From: Acidothermaceae bacterium
GTDB taxonomy: Bacteria; Actinomycetota; Actinomycetes; Acidothermales; Acidothermaceae
DNA length: 19,460 nt
Direction of reading: 5' to 3'
Assembly (NCBI GenBank): GCA_025925185.1
Contig: JAICLV010000031.1
Location: forward strand, 1-19,460
Below are positions 7,159-15,400 of the stretch, piece by piece. The notes under the pieces are model-generated. The model was given only the letters and a program-made list of their open reading frames with translations, was not told the origin of the DNA and did no database searches. The translations under genes and the position numbers were made by a program. Position 1 is the first letter of the stretch; the number at the start of each line of letters is the position of its first letter.

Positions 7159-7898
7159 AGTCCGGATTCCGCGGTACGCACCAGGATTCGCCGGCACTCC
7201 TCGCAACGCATCACGGCGTCAGCAGCCGCCTCGCGAAGAGTCCGAAGGTCGCCTGGGTTCAAGGTCAGGTGGCAGCCCTCGCAACGGCCCCGGTACAACG
7301 CCGCTGCGCCCACGCCGTCCGACGAAGCTCTGACTTTTTCATACAGGGCAAGCAAATCGGCGGGAATGTCGGGCACCACCGCCGACCGAGCCGCAACCGT
7401 GGCCGTGTTCTCCGCGTCGATCTCCGCGAACAGCTCGTCGCGTCGCGCCGCGAGCCCCTCAGCTTCCGCCGCGAGCTTGTCGCGCTCCGCCGTCAACGAG
7501 GCGACGTCGTTTTGCGCGGCCTCCCGCCGTTCCATGACATCGAGGACGACGTCCTCCAGGTCGGACCGCCGCTTCACCAACGACGCGATCTCCGACTGCA
7601 GGCTTTCCAGATCGCGCGCGGAGCTGACCGAACCGGCGTCGAGCCGTTGCTGGTCCCGCTCGGCGCGGCTGCGCACCTGGTCGACGTCCGCCTCTGCTTT
7701 CAACTGCTCACGGCCGAGGTCCGACTCCGCAGTCTGGGCGACGACCAGCGCGTCGGCGACCTCACGCGACCTCGCCGCGAGTTGTTCGATCGCAGCAAGT
7801 TCGGGCAGCGTGCGGCGTCGATGCGCGAGGCGGTCGAGGGAGGCGTCCAGCGCCTGCAAATCAAGCAGTCGCAGCTGGGCGGCGGGGTCGGCGTTCAG
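7155..7898 (-). CDS. Coiled-coil zinc-ribbon protein (Rv2229c type, C4 zinc ribbon)
   Basis: The protein has 247 residues from a probable CTG start. Residues about 10-180 form a long alpha-helical coiled coil rich in Glu, Arg, Ala and Leu. The C-terminus is a four-cysteine zinc ribbon: CEGCHLTLNPGD, then about 18 residues, then CEEC. The architecture matches the CT398/Rv2229c family found beside Nif3 genes. Its function is unknown, though nucleic-acid or protein scaffolding is often proposed. The start LNADPAAQLRLLDLQALD fits the usual family N-terminus. It is a CTG overlapping the stop of the Nif3 gene (CTGA), with AGAGGAAG just upstream. The nearest normal in-frame starts are a GTG 13 codons upstream and a TTG some 14 codons inside. 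The downstream gene is coupled by a GTGA overlap. Confidence 0.88.
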   Translation of the reverse strand: MNADPAAQLRLLDLQALDASLDRLAHRRRTLPELAAIEQLAARSREVADALVVAQTAESDLGREQLKAEADVDQVRSRAERDQQRLDAGSVSSARDLESLQSEIASLVKRRSDLEDVVLDVMERREAAQNDVASLTAERDKLAAEAEGLAARRDELFAEIDAENTATVAARSAVVPDIPADLLALYEKVRASSDGVGAAALYRGRCEGCHLTLNPGDLRTLREAAADAVMRCEECRRILVRTAESGL

Positions 7899-9049
7899 CG
7901 CTCTTCCTCTCGAGACGCGACGTGACCGCTCCACGGATCGGTCACGATCAACGAGACTTCCGTGCCCACCGTAGTGCCGCGCGCCTCGAGCGCGGAACGC
8001 AGCCGCGCCGCGACGTCCGGCAGCCAAGGCCACTCGGTCGCCCAGTGCGGCATCTCGACGATGGCGCAACCGTCGTCGGCAAGGTGCTCGCTCACCACGT
8101 GATGACGCAGGTCGGAGGTCACAAAAACGTCGGCGCCGGCCGCGGTCGCGGCGGAGAGATACGGACCACCGGCTCCCCCGCACACCGCGACCCGTCGCAC
8201 GATCCGATCCAGCCGACCGGCGACCCGACCGCCACCTGCCGTCGACGGCAGCGCGGCACCAACGCGCGACGCGAAATCACCCAACGACATCGCCGCGTCG
8301 AGCCCGCCGACCCGACCGGCGCCGGTCTGCCCCGGCCACGACGCCAGCTCGAACACGTCAAACGCCGGTTCCTCGTACGGGTGCGCGCCCCGCAGCGCCG
8401 CCACGACGTCGAAGCGACGGCCCCGCGGCAACACCATCTCGATCCGCGTCTCCTCGACCCGGGTCACCTCGCCGACCTCGCCGATCGTCGGCCGCGCACC
8501 TGATCGCGGCAGGAAAGTGCCGATCCCGGACGACGTCCACGCGCATCGCGCGTAATCGCCGAGCTCACCGGCCCCGGCGGTGGCCAGCGCGTCGAGGAGT
8601 TTTTCGGCGTCCGGCTCAGGAACGAACGTGACGATCTTGTCGAGCGCCGGCGCGGGCAGCGCCTCGAGCGGGCGCACATCGTTCAACCCAAGCGCGGCCG
8701 CCAACGCGTCAGAGACGCCGGGCATCGCGTGGTCGGCATTCGTGTGCGCGACGTGCAACCCGACACCGGCCTTGATCAAACGATGGACGACGCGACCTTT
8801 GCTGGTGGTTGCGGCAACCGATGACGTGCCGCGCAAGAACAAGGGATGGTGGGTGACGAGCAGATCAACGCCCAGCCGCTCCGCCTCGTCGACAACCGCT
8901 TCGACAGGGTCGATCGCGAACAGCACCGTGCGCACCGGATCGGCTGGATCGCCGCACACCGTGCCGACGGCGTCCCAATCCTCGGCGAGCGAGGGCGGGT
9001 ACAGCGCCTCAAGTGCCTCGACGATTTGCCCGAGGGTTGGGGTTTCCAC
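7895..9049 (-). CDS. Nif3-like dinuclear metal-center protein (Rv2230c type)
   Basis: The protein has 384 residues and is the first gene of a three-gene minus-strand operon. The N-terminal Nif3 half has the metal ligands in LLVTHHPLFLRG and HVAHTNADHAMPGVSDALA. The C-terminal half has DVFVTSDLRHHV and MPHWATEWPWLP, where Nif3 proteins more often have GHxxTE; the His and Glu are kept. Between the halves (about residues 135-240) lies the PII/CutA-like insert typical of longer bacterial members, with KIVTFVPEPDAEKLLDAL and GAHPYEEPAFDVFEL. Nif3 proteins form hexameric toroids with two metal ions per subunit; GTP cyclohydrolase I type 2 is an annotation often carried over without proof. The GTG start is preceded by TAGCCT ending six bases upstream, indicating a leaderless transcript. 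Confidence 0.94.
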   Translation of the reverse strand: METPTLGQIVEALEALYPPSLAEDWDAVGTVCGDPADPVRTVLFAIDPVEAVVDEAERLGVDLLVTHHPLFLRGTSSVAATTSKGRVVHRLIKAGVGLHVAHTNADHAMPGVSDALAAALGLNDVRPLEALPAPALDKIVTFVPEPDAEKLLDALATAGAGELGDYARCAWTSSGIGTFLPRSGARPTIGEVGEVTRVEETRIEMVLPRGRRFDVVAALRGAHPYEEPAFDVFELASWPGQTGAGRVGGLDAAMSLGDFASRVGAALPSTAGGGRVAGRLDRIVRRVAVCGGAGGPYLSAATAAGADVFVTSDLRHHVVSEHLADDGCAIVEMPHWATEWPWLPDVAARLRSALEARGTTVGTEVSLIVTDPWSGHVASREEER

Positions 9050-9055
9050 GCTCGC

Positions 9056-9061
9056 AGGCTA
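9056..9061 (-). promoter_or_regulatory. Putative -10 box for the Nif3 operon
   Basis: TAGCCT on the minus strand (9061-9056) fits TANNNT and ends six bases before the GTG start at 9049. That places the transcription start on the start codon. No ribosome binding site is present between them, as expected for a leaderless mRNA. The same geometry is seen at 4770 and 4793. Confidence 0.5.
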
Positions 9062-9098
9062 GCAACCTGGGCGCAGCCAATGGGTAGCGTCGGTGAGC

Positions 9099-11084
9099 GT
9101 GAGAATCGCAGCGATCAACGCGGCATTGGCCACACTGGGCGGCAGCCTCTTCATCGGCGCGCCAGCAGCGTCGGCGATCGCGCCGTCCGGCGCTCTCGAG
9201 TTCGCTTACGCTCAGTTCTCCCGAAGCCACCCGACTCCTGACACCGGAGCAGAAGGCACGCTGCACGTCGTGACCAGCGCGGGCGATGCGGCCCTGAACA
9301 CCGGTGTGCCCGCCACGGCGCAGGTCGCGATGAACGCCGATGGACAGCTCGCGTTCGCCGCTCCTGCTGGAGAGCGGCAGCTGCAGGTCTACACGGTCAA
9401 CGCGGACGGCGGCGGTCTGACGGCCGTGACGCCGGTCGGATACGGCTACCCCGTGTGGTCGCCTGATGGGTCCCGACTCGCTGTCATCCGATGCTGCGAC
9501 GGGTCGAGCGAGCCCGTCGTCGCCGTCGTCGATGTGCGCGCTGGTGACACGATGGCTTCGTTGCCGGTGGACCAGGCTCCCGGGGTGATCCAATCGGTGA
9601 GCGGTTCCGCGGTGTGGGCACCCGATGGCTCGAAGGTCGCGTTCACCGCCATCCAAGCGAACGAGGGCAGCGGCGGCACCGCCTACATTCACATCGCAAA
9701 CGCCGACGGCACATCGCCGACCACCTTGGCTTCCTACGCGTTCGGCGTGTTGCCCGACAACATCGCGTGGTCACCCGACGGGCAGTCGATTGCCTTCGCG
9801 GGCGGCGTTCTCGACGGCGCCAGCATGAGCTACGGCGTTTTCCTCGCCAAACTCAACGGATCGATCTCCCGCGTCCTCGCGGGGAACACAGCCGCGGACG
9901 CCGTGATCGACGGCTTCTCGCCGGACGGCGCGCGGCTACTCGCACACGAGGACTCTGGCGCCAACTCAGGGGTCCTTTCGATCTCCACGGACGGCGGGGG
10001 AAGTCAGACCTTCCCGATTCCTGGCGCCGCCAGCGCCGCATGGGCGCCCGACGGCCAACACGTCCTGTACTGCCAGCGAACGACGACGAACAACGGTGGC
10101 GCCGTCGCGGTTGCGACTGACCTTTATCTGCTCGACACGTCCACTGGCGCGGCGAGCCCGCTGACAACGTCACAGCAAGCGTGCGACGCGGCCGTCGCGC
10201 CGGCAGTCCTCCGCTTCGCGGGAGCGACGCGGGTCGAGACGTCGATTTCCCTCTCGCGCCAGCGCGCCAGCGCGCCAGCGGTGGTGATCGCCAGATCCGA
10301 CCTGTACCCCGACGCGCTCGCCGCCGCACCGCTCGCGGCGAAGGTGGGCGGCCCGCTGCTGCTGTCACCGCCGTCCGGGCTCACCCCTTCGTTGAAAGCG
10401 GAGGTGACGCGACTCGGCGCCACAACGGCGTACCTGGTCGGTGACACGACCGCGCTCTCGGCGCAGGTCGCCGCGGACCTGCACGGCACCGGGGTCACGA
10501 CGATCATCCGCATCGGCGGGCCTACCCGCTACGACACCGCCGCGTTGATCGCACATCGCGTCGGCGGCACGCGCGCCTTCGTCGCGCGCGGGGACGATTG
10601 GCCGGACGCCGCAAGCGCGGCGCAACTCGCCGCGCGACTCGCCGAGCCGGTCCTGCTCACTCCGAAGGACTCCCTCGACCCCGCGGTGAGCGAGACGTTC
10701 GCCGACCTGCGCATCACCTCGGCGACGATCGTAGGCGGACCGGCGGCCGTGACGGCGTCCGTCGAGACCGCGATCAACCACGACGGCGTGAACACGACTC
10801 GGTTCGCGGGCGCCGACCGGTACGCGACGTCGGTCGCGGTCGCGCAGCAGATACCCGGGCAGGGGGCCGACGCTGGCGTGACCCTCGTCAGCGGCCGCAA
10901 CTGGCCCGACGCGATCGCGGCCGGCCCGAGCACGACGCATCCGCTGGTTCTGGTCGATCCGACGAACCTGGCGAACTCTCCTGCCACGAAAGCGTGGTTG
11001 ATGTCACGCTCGACGAGCATCGTCGTAGCGGTCGGCGGCCCGGACGTCGTCTCGCCTGCGGTTGCGACGGGCGCGCTTGGCTAG
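9099..11084 (+). CDS. Secreted TolB-like beta-propeller protein with three C-terminal CWB2 repeats
   Basis: The protein has 661 residues. The N-terminus is a signal peptide (MRIAAIN, a hydrophobic core, then APAASA), with likely cleavage after about residue 26. Residues about 40-370 hold PD40/WD40-like blades of a TolB-type propeller: YPVWSPDGSRLAVI, AVWAPDGSKVAFTA, IAWSPDGQSIAFAGG, DGFSPDGARLLAHE and AAWAPDGQHVLYC. Residues about 372-661 are three CWB2 modules, opening with RFAGATRVETSISLS, RIGGPTRYDTAALIA and RFAGADRYATSVAVA, each with the PDALAA/PDAASAA/PDAIAAG segment. In clostridia, triplet CWB2 domains anchor proteins to anionic wall polymers; in actinobacteria the ligand is unknown. 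I prefer the GTG at 9099 to the one at 9093 because TAGCGT (9085-9090) sits too close to the latter. The stop is shared with the convergent gene through CTAG at 11081-11084. Confidence 0.9.
   Translation: MRIAAINAALATLGGSLFIGAPAASAIAPSGALEFAYAQFSRSHPTPDTGAEGTLHVVTSAGDAALNTGVPATAQVAMNADGQLAFAAPAGERQLQVYTVNADGGGLTAVTPVGYGYPVWSPDGSRLAVIRCCDGSSEPVVAVVDVRAGDTMASLPVDQAPGVIQSVSGSAVWAPDGSKVAFTAIQANEGSGGTAYIHIANADGTSPTTLASYAFGVLPDNIAWSPDGQSIAFAGGVLDGASMSYGVFLAKLNGSISRVLAGNTAADAVIDGFSPDGARLLAHEDSGANSGVLSISTDGGGSQTFPIPGAASAAWAPDGQHVLYCQRTTTNNGGAVAVATDLYLLDTSTGAASPLTTSQQACDAAVAPAVLRFAGATRVETSISLSRQRASAPAVVIARSDLYPDALAAAPLAAKVGGPLLLSPPSGLTPSLKAEVTRLGATTAYLVGDTTALSAQVAADLHGTGVTTIIRIGGPTRYDTAALIAHRVGGTRAFVARGDDWPDAASAAQLAARLAEPVLLTPKDSLDPAVSETFADLRITSATIVGGPAAVTASVETAINHDGVNTTRFAGADRYATSVAVAQQIPGQGADAGVTLVSGRNWPDAIAAGPSTTHPLVLVDPTNLANSPATKAWLMSRSTSIVVAVGGPDVVSPAVATGALG
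10255..10280 (+). repeat. 8-bp tandem repeat (CGCGCCAG x 3.25) inside the propeller-CWB2 gene
   Basis: The unit CGCGCCAG occurs at 10255-10262, 10263-10270 and 10271-10278, followed by CG. Since 8 is not a multiple of 3, gain or loss of a unit shifts the reading frame. The repeat lies near codon 386, at the start of the first CWB2 module, so a slip would leave the signal peptide and propeller but lose the anchor. Confidence 0.9.
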
Positions 11085-11575
11085 GCGTCGAGATAGTGCG
11101 CGAGCGAGGCGTAAGTCGCCGACCACTCCGACGCGGCAGCCGCCCGGTGCTCGTCGTCAATGAACCCGAACGCCGTGAACCGGCCACTGAGCGCGGTCTG
11201 CTGGTGGTTCATCGCGTCGAGCCGCACCCGCCACAGCGCGTTGACGGGAGCGTCGATGCCGAACGATCCTTCGATCGCGAAATCCTGCGGCATGATCAAC
11301 CGCGCGACATGGCCGAGCAAGACCCCGTTGCCGTCGTCGCAGTTCTCCAGGAAGCGCCCGCCGACCCGCGGCTCGAGCACGATGGACGCACCGCCGTGCA
11401 CCCGATGCGGCCACCACGCGCCGATGTGCAGCAGCGCGTCGAAGACGCGCCGTCGTCCGGCTTGCAAGGTGAGATCGGATCGAAGATCGATGGACGACGG
11501 AGCGAACCGCAGCTCCACGGCCGTGGGCGGGGCGGCAAACCCGGTGCCGACTCCGGTTTCCGTCACAGCCTCCAT
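11081..11575 (-). CDS. SRPBCC (START-like/AHSA1-type) fold protein
   Basis: The protein has 164 residues from an ATG at 11575; a GTG seven codons upstream is an alternative. The pattern LTLQAGRRRVFDALLHIGAWWPHR, EPRVGGRFLENCDDGNGVLLGHVARLIMPQDFAIEG, and a C-terminal helix ASEWSATYASLAHYLDA is that of SRPBCC proteins of the AHSA1/SRPBCC-domain kind. The entry [VF]-F-x-A-L, WWP and G-G-x-[FW] features are typical. The fold is a hydrophobic cavity for small ligands; the ligand is unknown. It is convergent with the propeller-CWB2 gene, sharing the tetranucleotide CTAG as both stop codons, and divergent from the PfpI-family gene. Confidence 0.75.
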   Translation of the reverse strand: MEAVTETGVGTGFAAPPTAVELRFAPSSIDLRSDLTLQAGRRRVFDALLHIGAWWPHRVHGGASIVLEPRVGGRFLENCDDGNGVLLGHVARLIMPQDFAIEGSFGIDAPVNALWRVRLDAMNHQQTALSGRFTAFGFIDDEHRAAAASEWSATYASLAHYLDA

Positions 11576-11674
11576 CGTGCCTTGTTTTGCCTCCACTGAC
11601 TAGTGAGGGTGTCCCGATCAGCGCCAGCGGGGAGGCTTCGAGCCGACGAAACCGGACGGCGAAAGGATCTTCGG

Positions 11675-12232
11675 ATGGCTGGCAACAGCTTGACCGGCAA
11701 GACGATCGCGTTCCTCGTCGCCAACGAGGGCGTCGAGCAAATCGAGCTGACCGAGCCCTGGCAGGCGGTGAAGCAAGCGGGCGGCACGCCGAGGCTCGTG
11801 GCACCCGAGAGCGGCAAGGTGCAGGCGTTCAACCACCTCGACAAGGGCGACACATTCGAAGTCGACGAGACGGTCGAGTCGGCGAGCCCCGACAACTTCA
11901 CCGCGCTGGTGCTGCCGGGTGGTGTGGCGAATCCCGACCAGCTGCGCACCGAACCCGCGGCGGTGGCGTTCGCCAAGGCGTTCGCCACCAGTGGCAAACC
12001 GATCGCGGTGATCTGCCACGGACCGTGGACATTGGTCGAGGCCGGCGTCGTGAAAGGCCGCACGATTACCTCGTGGCCGAGCCTGCAGACCGACATCAGG
12101 AACGCCGGCGGAACCTGGGTCGACGAAGAGGTGCACGTCGACACATCCGGCCCTGGCCCGATCGTCTCGAGCCGCAAACCCGATGATCTCAAGGCTTTCT
12201 GCCAGGAGATGATCGACACCTTCGCGGCCTGA
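11675..12232 (+). CDS. PfpI/DJ-1 family (type 1 glutamine amidotransferase-like) protein
   Basis: The protein has 185 residues, the normal PfpI length. Key features are KTIAFLVANEGVEQIELTEPWQAVKQAGG at the N-terminus, with the conserved Glu in the EQIEL region, the strand ALVLPGGVANPDQLR, and the nucleophile elbow AVICHGPWTLVEAGVVKGR with Cys114-His115. Then come TSWPSLQTDIRNAGG and a final SSRKPDDLKAFCQEMI. Members include the intracellular protease PfpI and YhbO/YajL-like glyoxalase or protein-repair enzymes; activity on glycated or damaged substrates is likely but not shown by sequence alone. The ATG at 11675 has GAAAGGA seven bases upstream. A strong inverted repeat follows the gene at 12251-12292. 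Confidence 0.93.
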   Translation: MAGNSLTGKTIAFLVANEGVEQIELTEPWQAVKQAGGTPRLVAPESGKVQAFNHLDKGDTFEVDETVESASPDNFTALVLPGGVANPDQLRTEPAAVAFAKAFATSGKPIAVICHGPWTLVEAGVVKGRTITSWPSLQTDIRNAGGTWVDEEVHVDTSGPGPIVSSRKPDDLKAFCQEMIDTFAA

Positions 12233-12250
12233 GCCAAAACGGTGGTGGGC

Positions 12251-12292
12251 GGTCGGCGTCCGGCCCGGGGTGAACGGTGTCGGACGCCGACC
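12251..12292 (+). terminator. Perfect 12-bp inverted repeat after the PfpI gene, likely terminator hairpin
   Basis: GGTCGGCGTCCG (12251-12262) is the exact reverse complement of CGGACGCCGACC (12281-12292), with an 18-base loop. It begins 18 bp after the PfpI stop. There is no T-run, which is common for actinobacterial terminator hairpins, so it could also be an operator or part of a leader structure for the next gene. Confidence 0.6.
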
Positions 12293-12301
12293 ATCATCGA
12301 G

Positions 12302-12448
12302 GACGCCCGAGCGTCATGACGAGTTGCGTCGTAGCAACGTTTCACCGGATCCGGTAGCCAATTCCGGCCATTCTCCGGCTAGTCGCCATTTGAATGCACC
12401 CGCCGACCTTCAGCGACATCGCGCACGGCCGATTGGTCCACGTACGTG
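12302..12448 (+). promoter_or_regulatory. Structured region upstream of the large CWB2 gene: two hairpins and two perfect palindromes
   Basis: The region holds a hairpin GACGC-ccga-GCGTC (12302-12315), a hairpin GTTGC-gtcgta-GCAAC (12323-12338), the 12-bp palindrome ACCGGATCCGGT (12344-12355) and the 10-bp palindrome CACGTACGTG (12439-12448). The palindromes may be repressor operators, or the whole may be a folded mRNA leader. I recognised no known riboswitch core. No clear -35/-10 pair was found. The remaining bases to the start at 12477 hold only the ribosome binding site. Confidence 0.4.
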
Positions 12449-12460
12449 AACGCGATCAGT

Positions 12461-12469
12461 GAGGGTGGA
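12461..12469 (+). promoter_or_regulatory. Ribosome binding site deciding the start of the large CWB2 gene
   Basis: GAGGGTGGA (12461-12469) lies seven bases before the GTG at 12477. This makes 12477 a better start than the in-frame GTGs at 12459 and 12465. It also gives a standard signal peptide beginning MARSRK. Confidence 0.6.
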
Positions 12470-12476
12470 TATATCG

Positions 12477-15400
12477 GTGGCACGCTCAAGGAAGGCGGTC
12501 GCCTGCACGCTCTCGGCGATCATCAGCGCGGCGATGGTGATGGCGACGTCCGAGGTGGCGTTCGCCGCCGTGCCCGACCCCGACCCCACGACGATCGCGT
12601 GCGCGGTCTCGACCGGCTTCTTGAGCCAAGGCGCGACCGGCAGCGACCCCACGCAGTTGTACGCGGAGCAGTTCGGCTCAGGAAGCATCGCGTTCAACGT
12701 CGTCGGCACAACGCATGGCGTCGTCTACAACGCGATCAGCGTCAACCCGGCCAACGGCTACCTCTACGCCGTCGAGACGAGCCCGAACACGGGGAACCTC
12801 CTGCGCATCAACCCCACCGATGGCACGATCGAGGACCTCGGCGCGACATCACCGGCGCTCAGCAACTACGTCGCCGGCTCGTTCGACGCAACGGGCGCGC
12901 ATTACTACGTCTCAAGCGGCAACAGCACCTCGCTATACGATGTAAACGTCAATACCGCGGTGGTCACGCCGATAGCCCTCGTCGGCGGATCGACCGGGCT
13001 GGCCGACTACACGGTGATCGACGGGTACCTGTGGGGCTTCAAGTCCTCCGCGCCGGTGCGCATCGACGCGTCGACCGGCCAGGTGACGACATTCGCGGCG
13101 GTTCCCGGCATGCCCACCGGCACCTATGGCGCCGCGTTCACGCTCGGCAACGGCGACGGCGAGTTCGGCAACAACAACGGTGGCGTCACCCAGGTGCACA
13201 TCGGCGATCCCAGCTCGGCGACGCCGACGTTCACGATCGTCGCGACCTCGTCGTCCAACAGCGCCTCGACGAACGACGGTGCGGCGTGCGTGTCCCCTGC
13301 GACACATCTGTCGGTGACGGCCGACGCGCCGACGACAGTCGCCCCGAACAGCACCGCCACCTGGACGGTCACCGTCAAGAACGAGGGGCCAGCGGCGTCG
13401 TCCGGCTTCACGCTCACCGACGTGCTGCCGACCGGCTACACGGCCGGCACGATGTCTCCGGGCTGCGCCGCGACGGGCAGCAACGTCTCTTGCACGCACG
13501 GCGGCCTCGCGGTCGACGAGAGCGCCACGATCACGATCTCGGCGACCGCGCCGAGCACCGGCAGTTGCGGCACCGGCAGTGTGCCGAACACCATCAAAGT
13601 CCAAGGCAACGAGGCGGATTCGAACCCTGGCGCCGGCGACAGCGTGAGCTCGCCGAACATCTGCGTCACAGGAGACACGCCGCAAACCATCGACTTCCCG
13701 CAGCCCGTCGACACCACCGTCGCCGACAGTCCGACGACGCTTACGGCGACCACGACGTCGGGGCTTGCCATCGACTACAAGTCCTCGACTCCGAGCGTCT
13801 GCACGGTTTCCGGCGACATCGTCACTCTCGTGACGGCAGGCATCTGCACCATCGCCGCCGACCAGCCCGGCGACGCGACCTACCAACCCGCCCCGACCAT
13901 CATCCGTTCGTTCACAATCGCGGACGGCGGCGGCAGCACCGGCACCATCGACACCCAAGCCATCACGTTCCCCCAGCCGGCCGACACCGACGTGCTGTCG
14001 GGACCGGTCGCTTTGGCGGCCACCGCGAGTTCCGGCCTGACCGTGGCGTACACCAGCATCACGCCGGGAATTTGCTCTGTGACAGGCAGTTCTGTGACGT
14101 TGCTCGCCGCCGGCGCCTGCACGATCAAGGCCGACCAGGCGGGTGACGCGTCATACGCGGCGGCCTCGACGGTGACGCGTTCGTTCGCCGTGCTCGCCCA
14201 CGGCCAGACGATCGCGTTCGCCCAACCGACCACGGCGGACCTCGCCGACACAACGGTCGCGTTGACCGGCACCGCGTCGTCCGGGCTGACCGTCGCCTTC
14301 ACCGCGCAGACACCGAGCGTGTGCACGGTCGCCGGCGGCACGGCCACCCTGGTGGCGGCCGGCGTTTGCTCGATCCGCGCCGACCAGCCCGGGAATTCAT
14401 GGTATTCGGCGGCACTTCCGGTCATCCGCTCGTTCGACGTGACCGACCTCGTCGGTGGGTCGACCGGCGTCGTCGCGCTGCAGACCATCACGTTCCCGCA
14501 GCCGCCGAACACCGACGTGCTGGCCGGGCCGATCGCCTTGAAGGCTACGACCGACGCGGGGCTGCCGGTGAGCTACACCAGCCTGACGCCCTCGGTCTGC
14601 ACGGTGTCCGACGCGTTGGTGACCGTCGTAGGTGTCGGCGTTTGCACAATCGACGCCGACCAACCCGGCGACGTCACGCACTCGGCGGCCTCGACCACCA
14701 CGACGTCGTTCACCGTCGCGGGTCTTCCGCAGGCCATCACGTTCTCGCAGCCGTTGACGGCTGACGTCGCCGACGTCACGATTTCGCTTGCGGCCACGGC
14801 GGATTCCGGCCTCGGCGTGACGTACACCAGCAGCACTCCGACTGTTTGCACGGTGGCCGGCAGCACGATCACGCTGCTTGCCGCCGGCGGTGTGTGCACG
14901 GTGAAGGCAGACCAGCCGGGCGACGCCACGCGCGCGCCGGCGCCGACGATCACCCGGTCGTTCGCGGTGACGGGCGGGCTCGGAGCGCCGACGGTCGACA
15001 CGCAAGACATCACCTTCCCCGCGCCGACGGTGTCGCTCTCGGGAGGGCCGGTGACGCTCGCCGCGACGTCCGACTCCGGTCTGCCGGTGTCGTACACGAG
15101 CGGCACGCCATCGGTGTGCGCGGTGGGCGGGACGACGCTGACGCCGATCGGCACAGGCAACTGCGTCGTGTACGCCGACCAGCCGGGCAACGCCTCCTTT
15201 GCCGCGGCCTCGACCGCGGTCGCGTCGTTCGCGATCGCGAGCGGTGGCGGCGGCGGCGCGGTCCCGGTCGCGCCTGTCGCCACGACGTCCCGGATCGGAG
15301 GCCTCGACCGTGACGCGACGGCGGCCCAGCTCGCGACGGCGAGCTACCCGACGGCCGGCTCTGCGCACGTCGTCGTGCTCGCGCGCGACGACGTGTACGC

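Noticed and set aside
12446..14146. A 566-codon plus-strand open frame in another phase of the large CWB2 gene, and a 341-codon minus-strand frame at 12933-13958
   Set aside because: Both translate to Arg/His/Gly-rich low-complexity sequence, the usual shadow of GC-rich coding DNA. The main frame has a signal peptide and recognised domains throughout.
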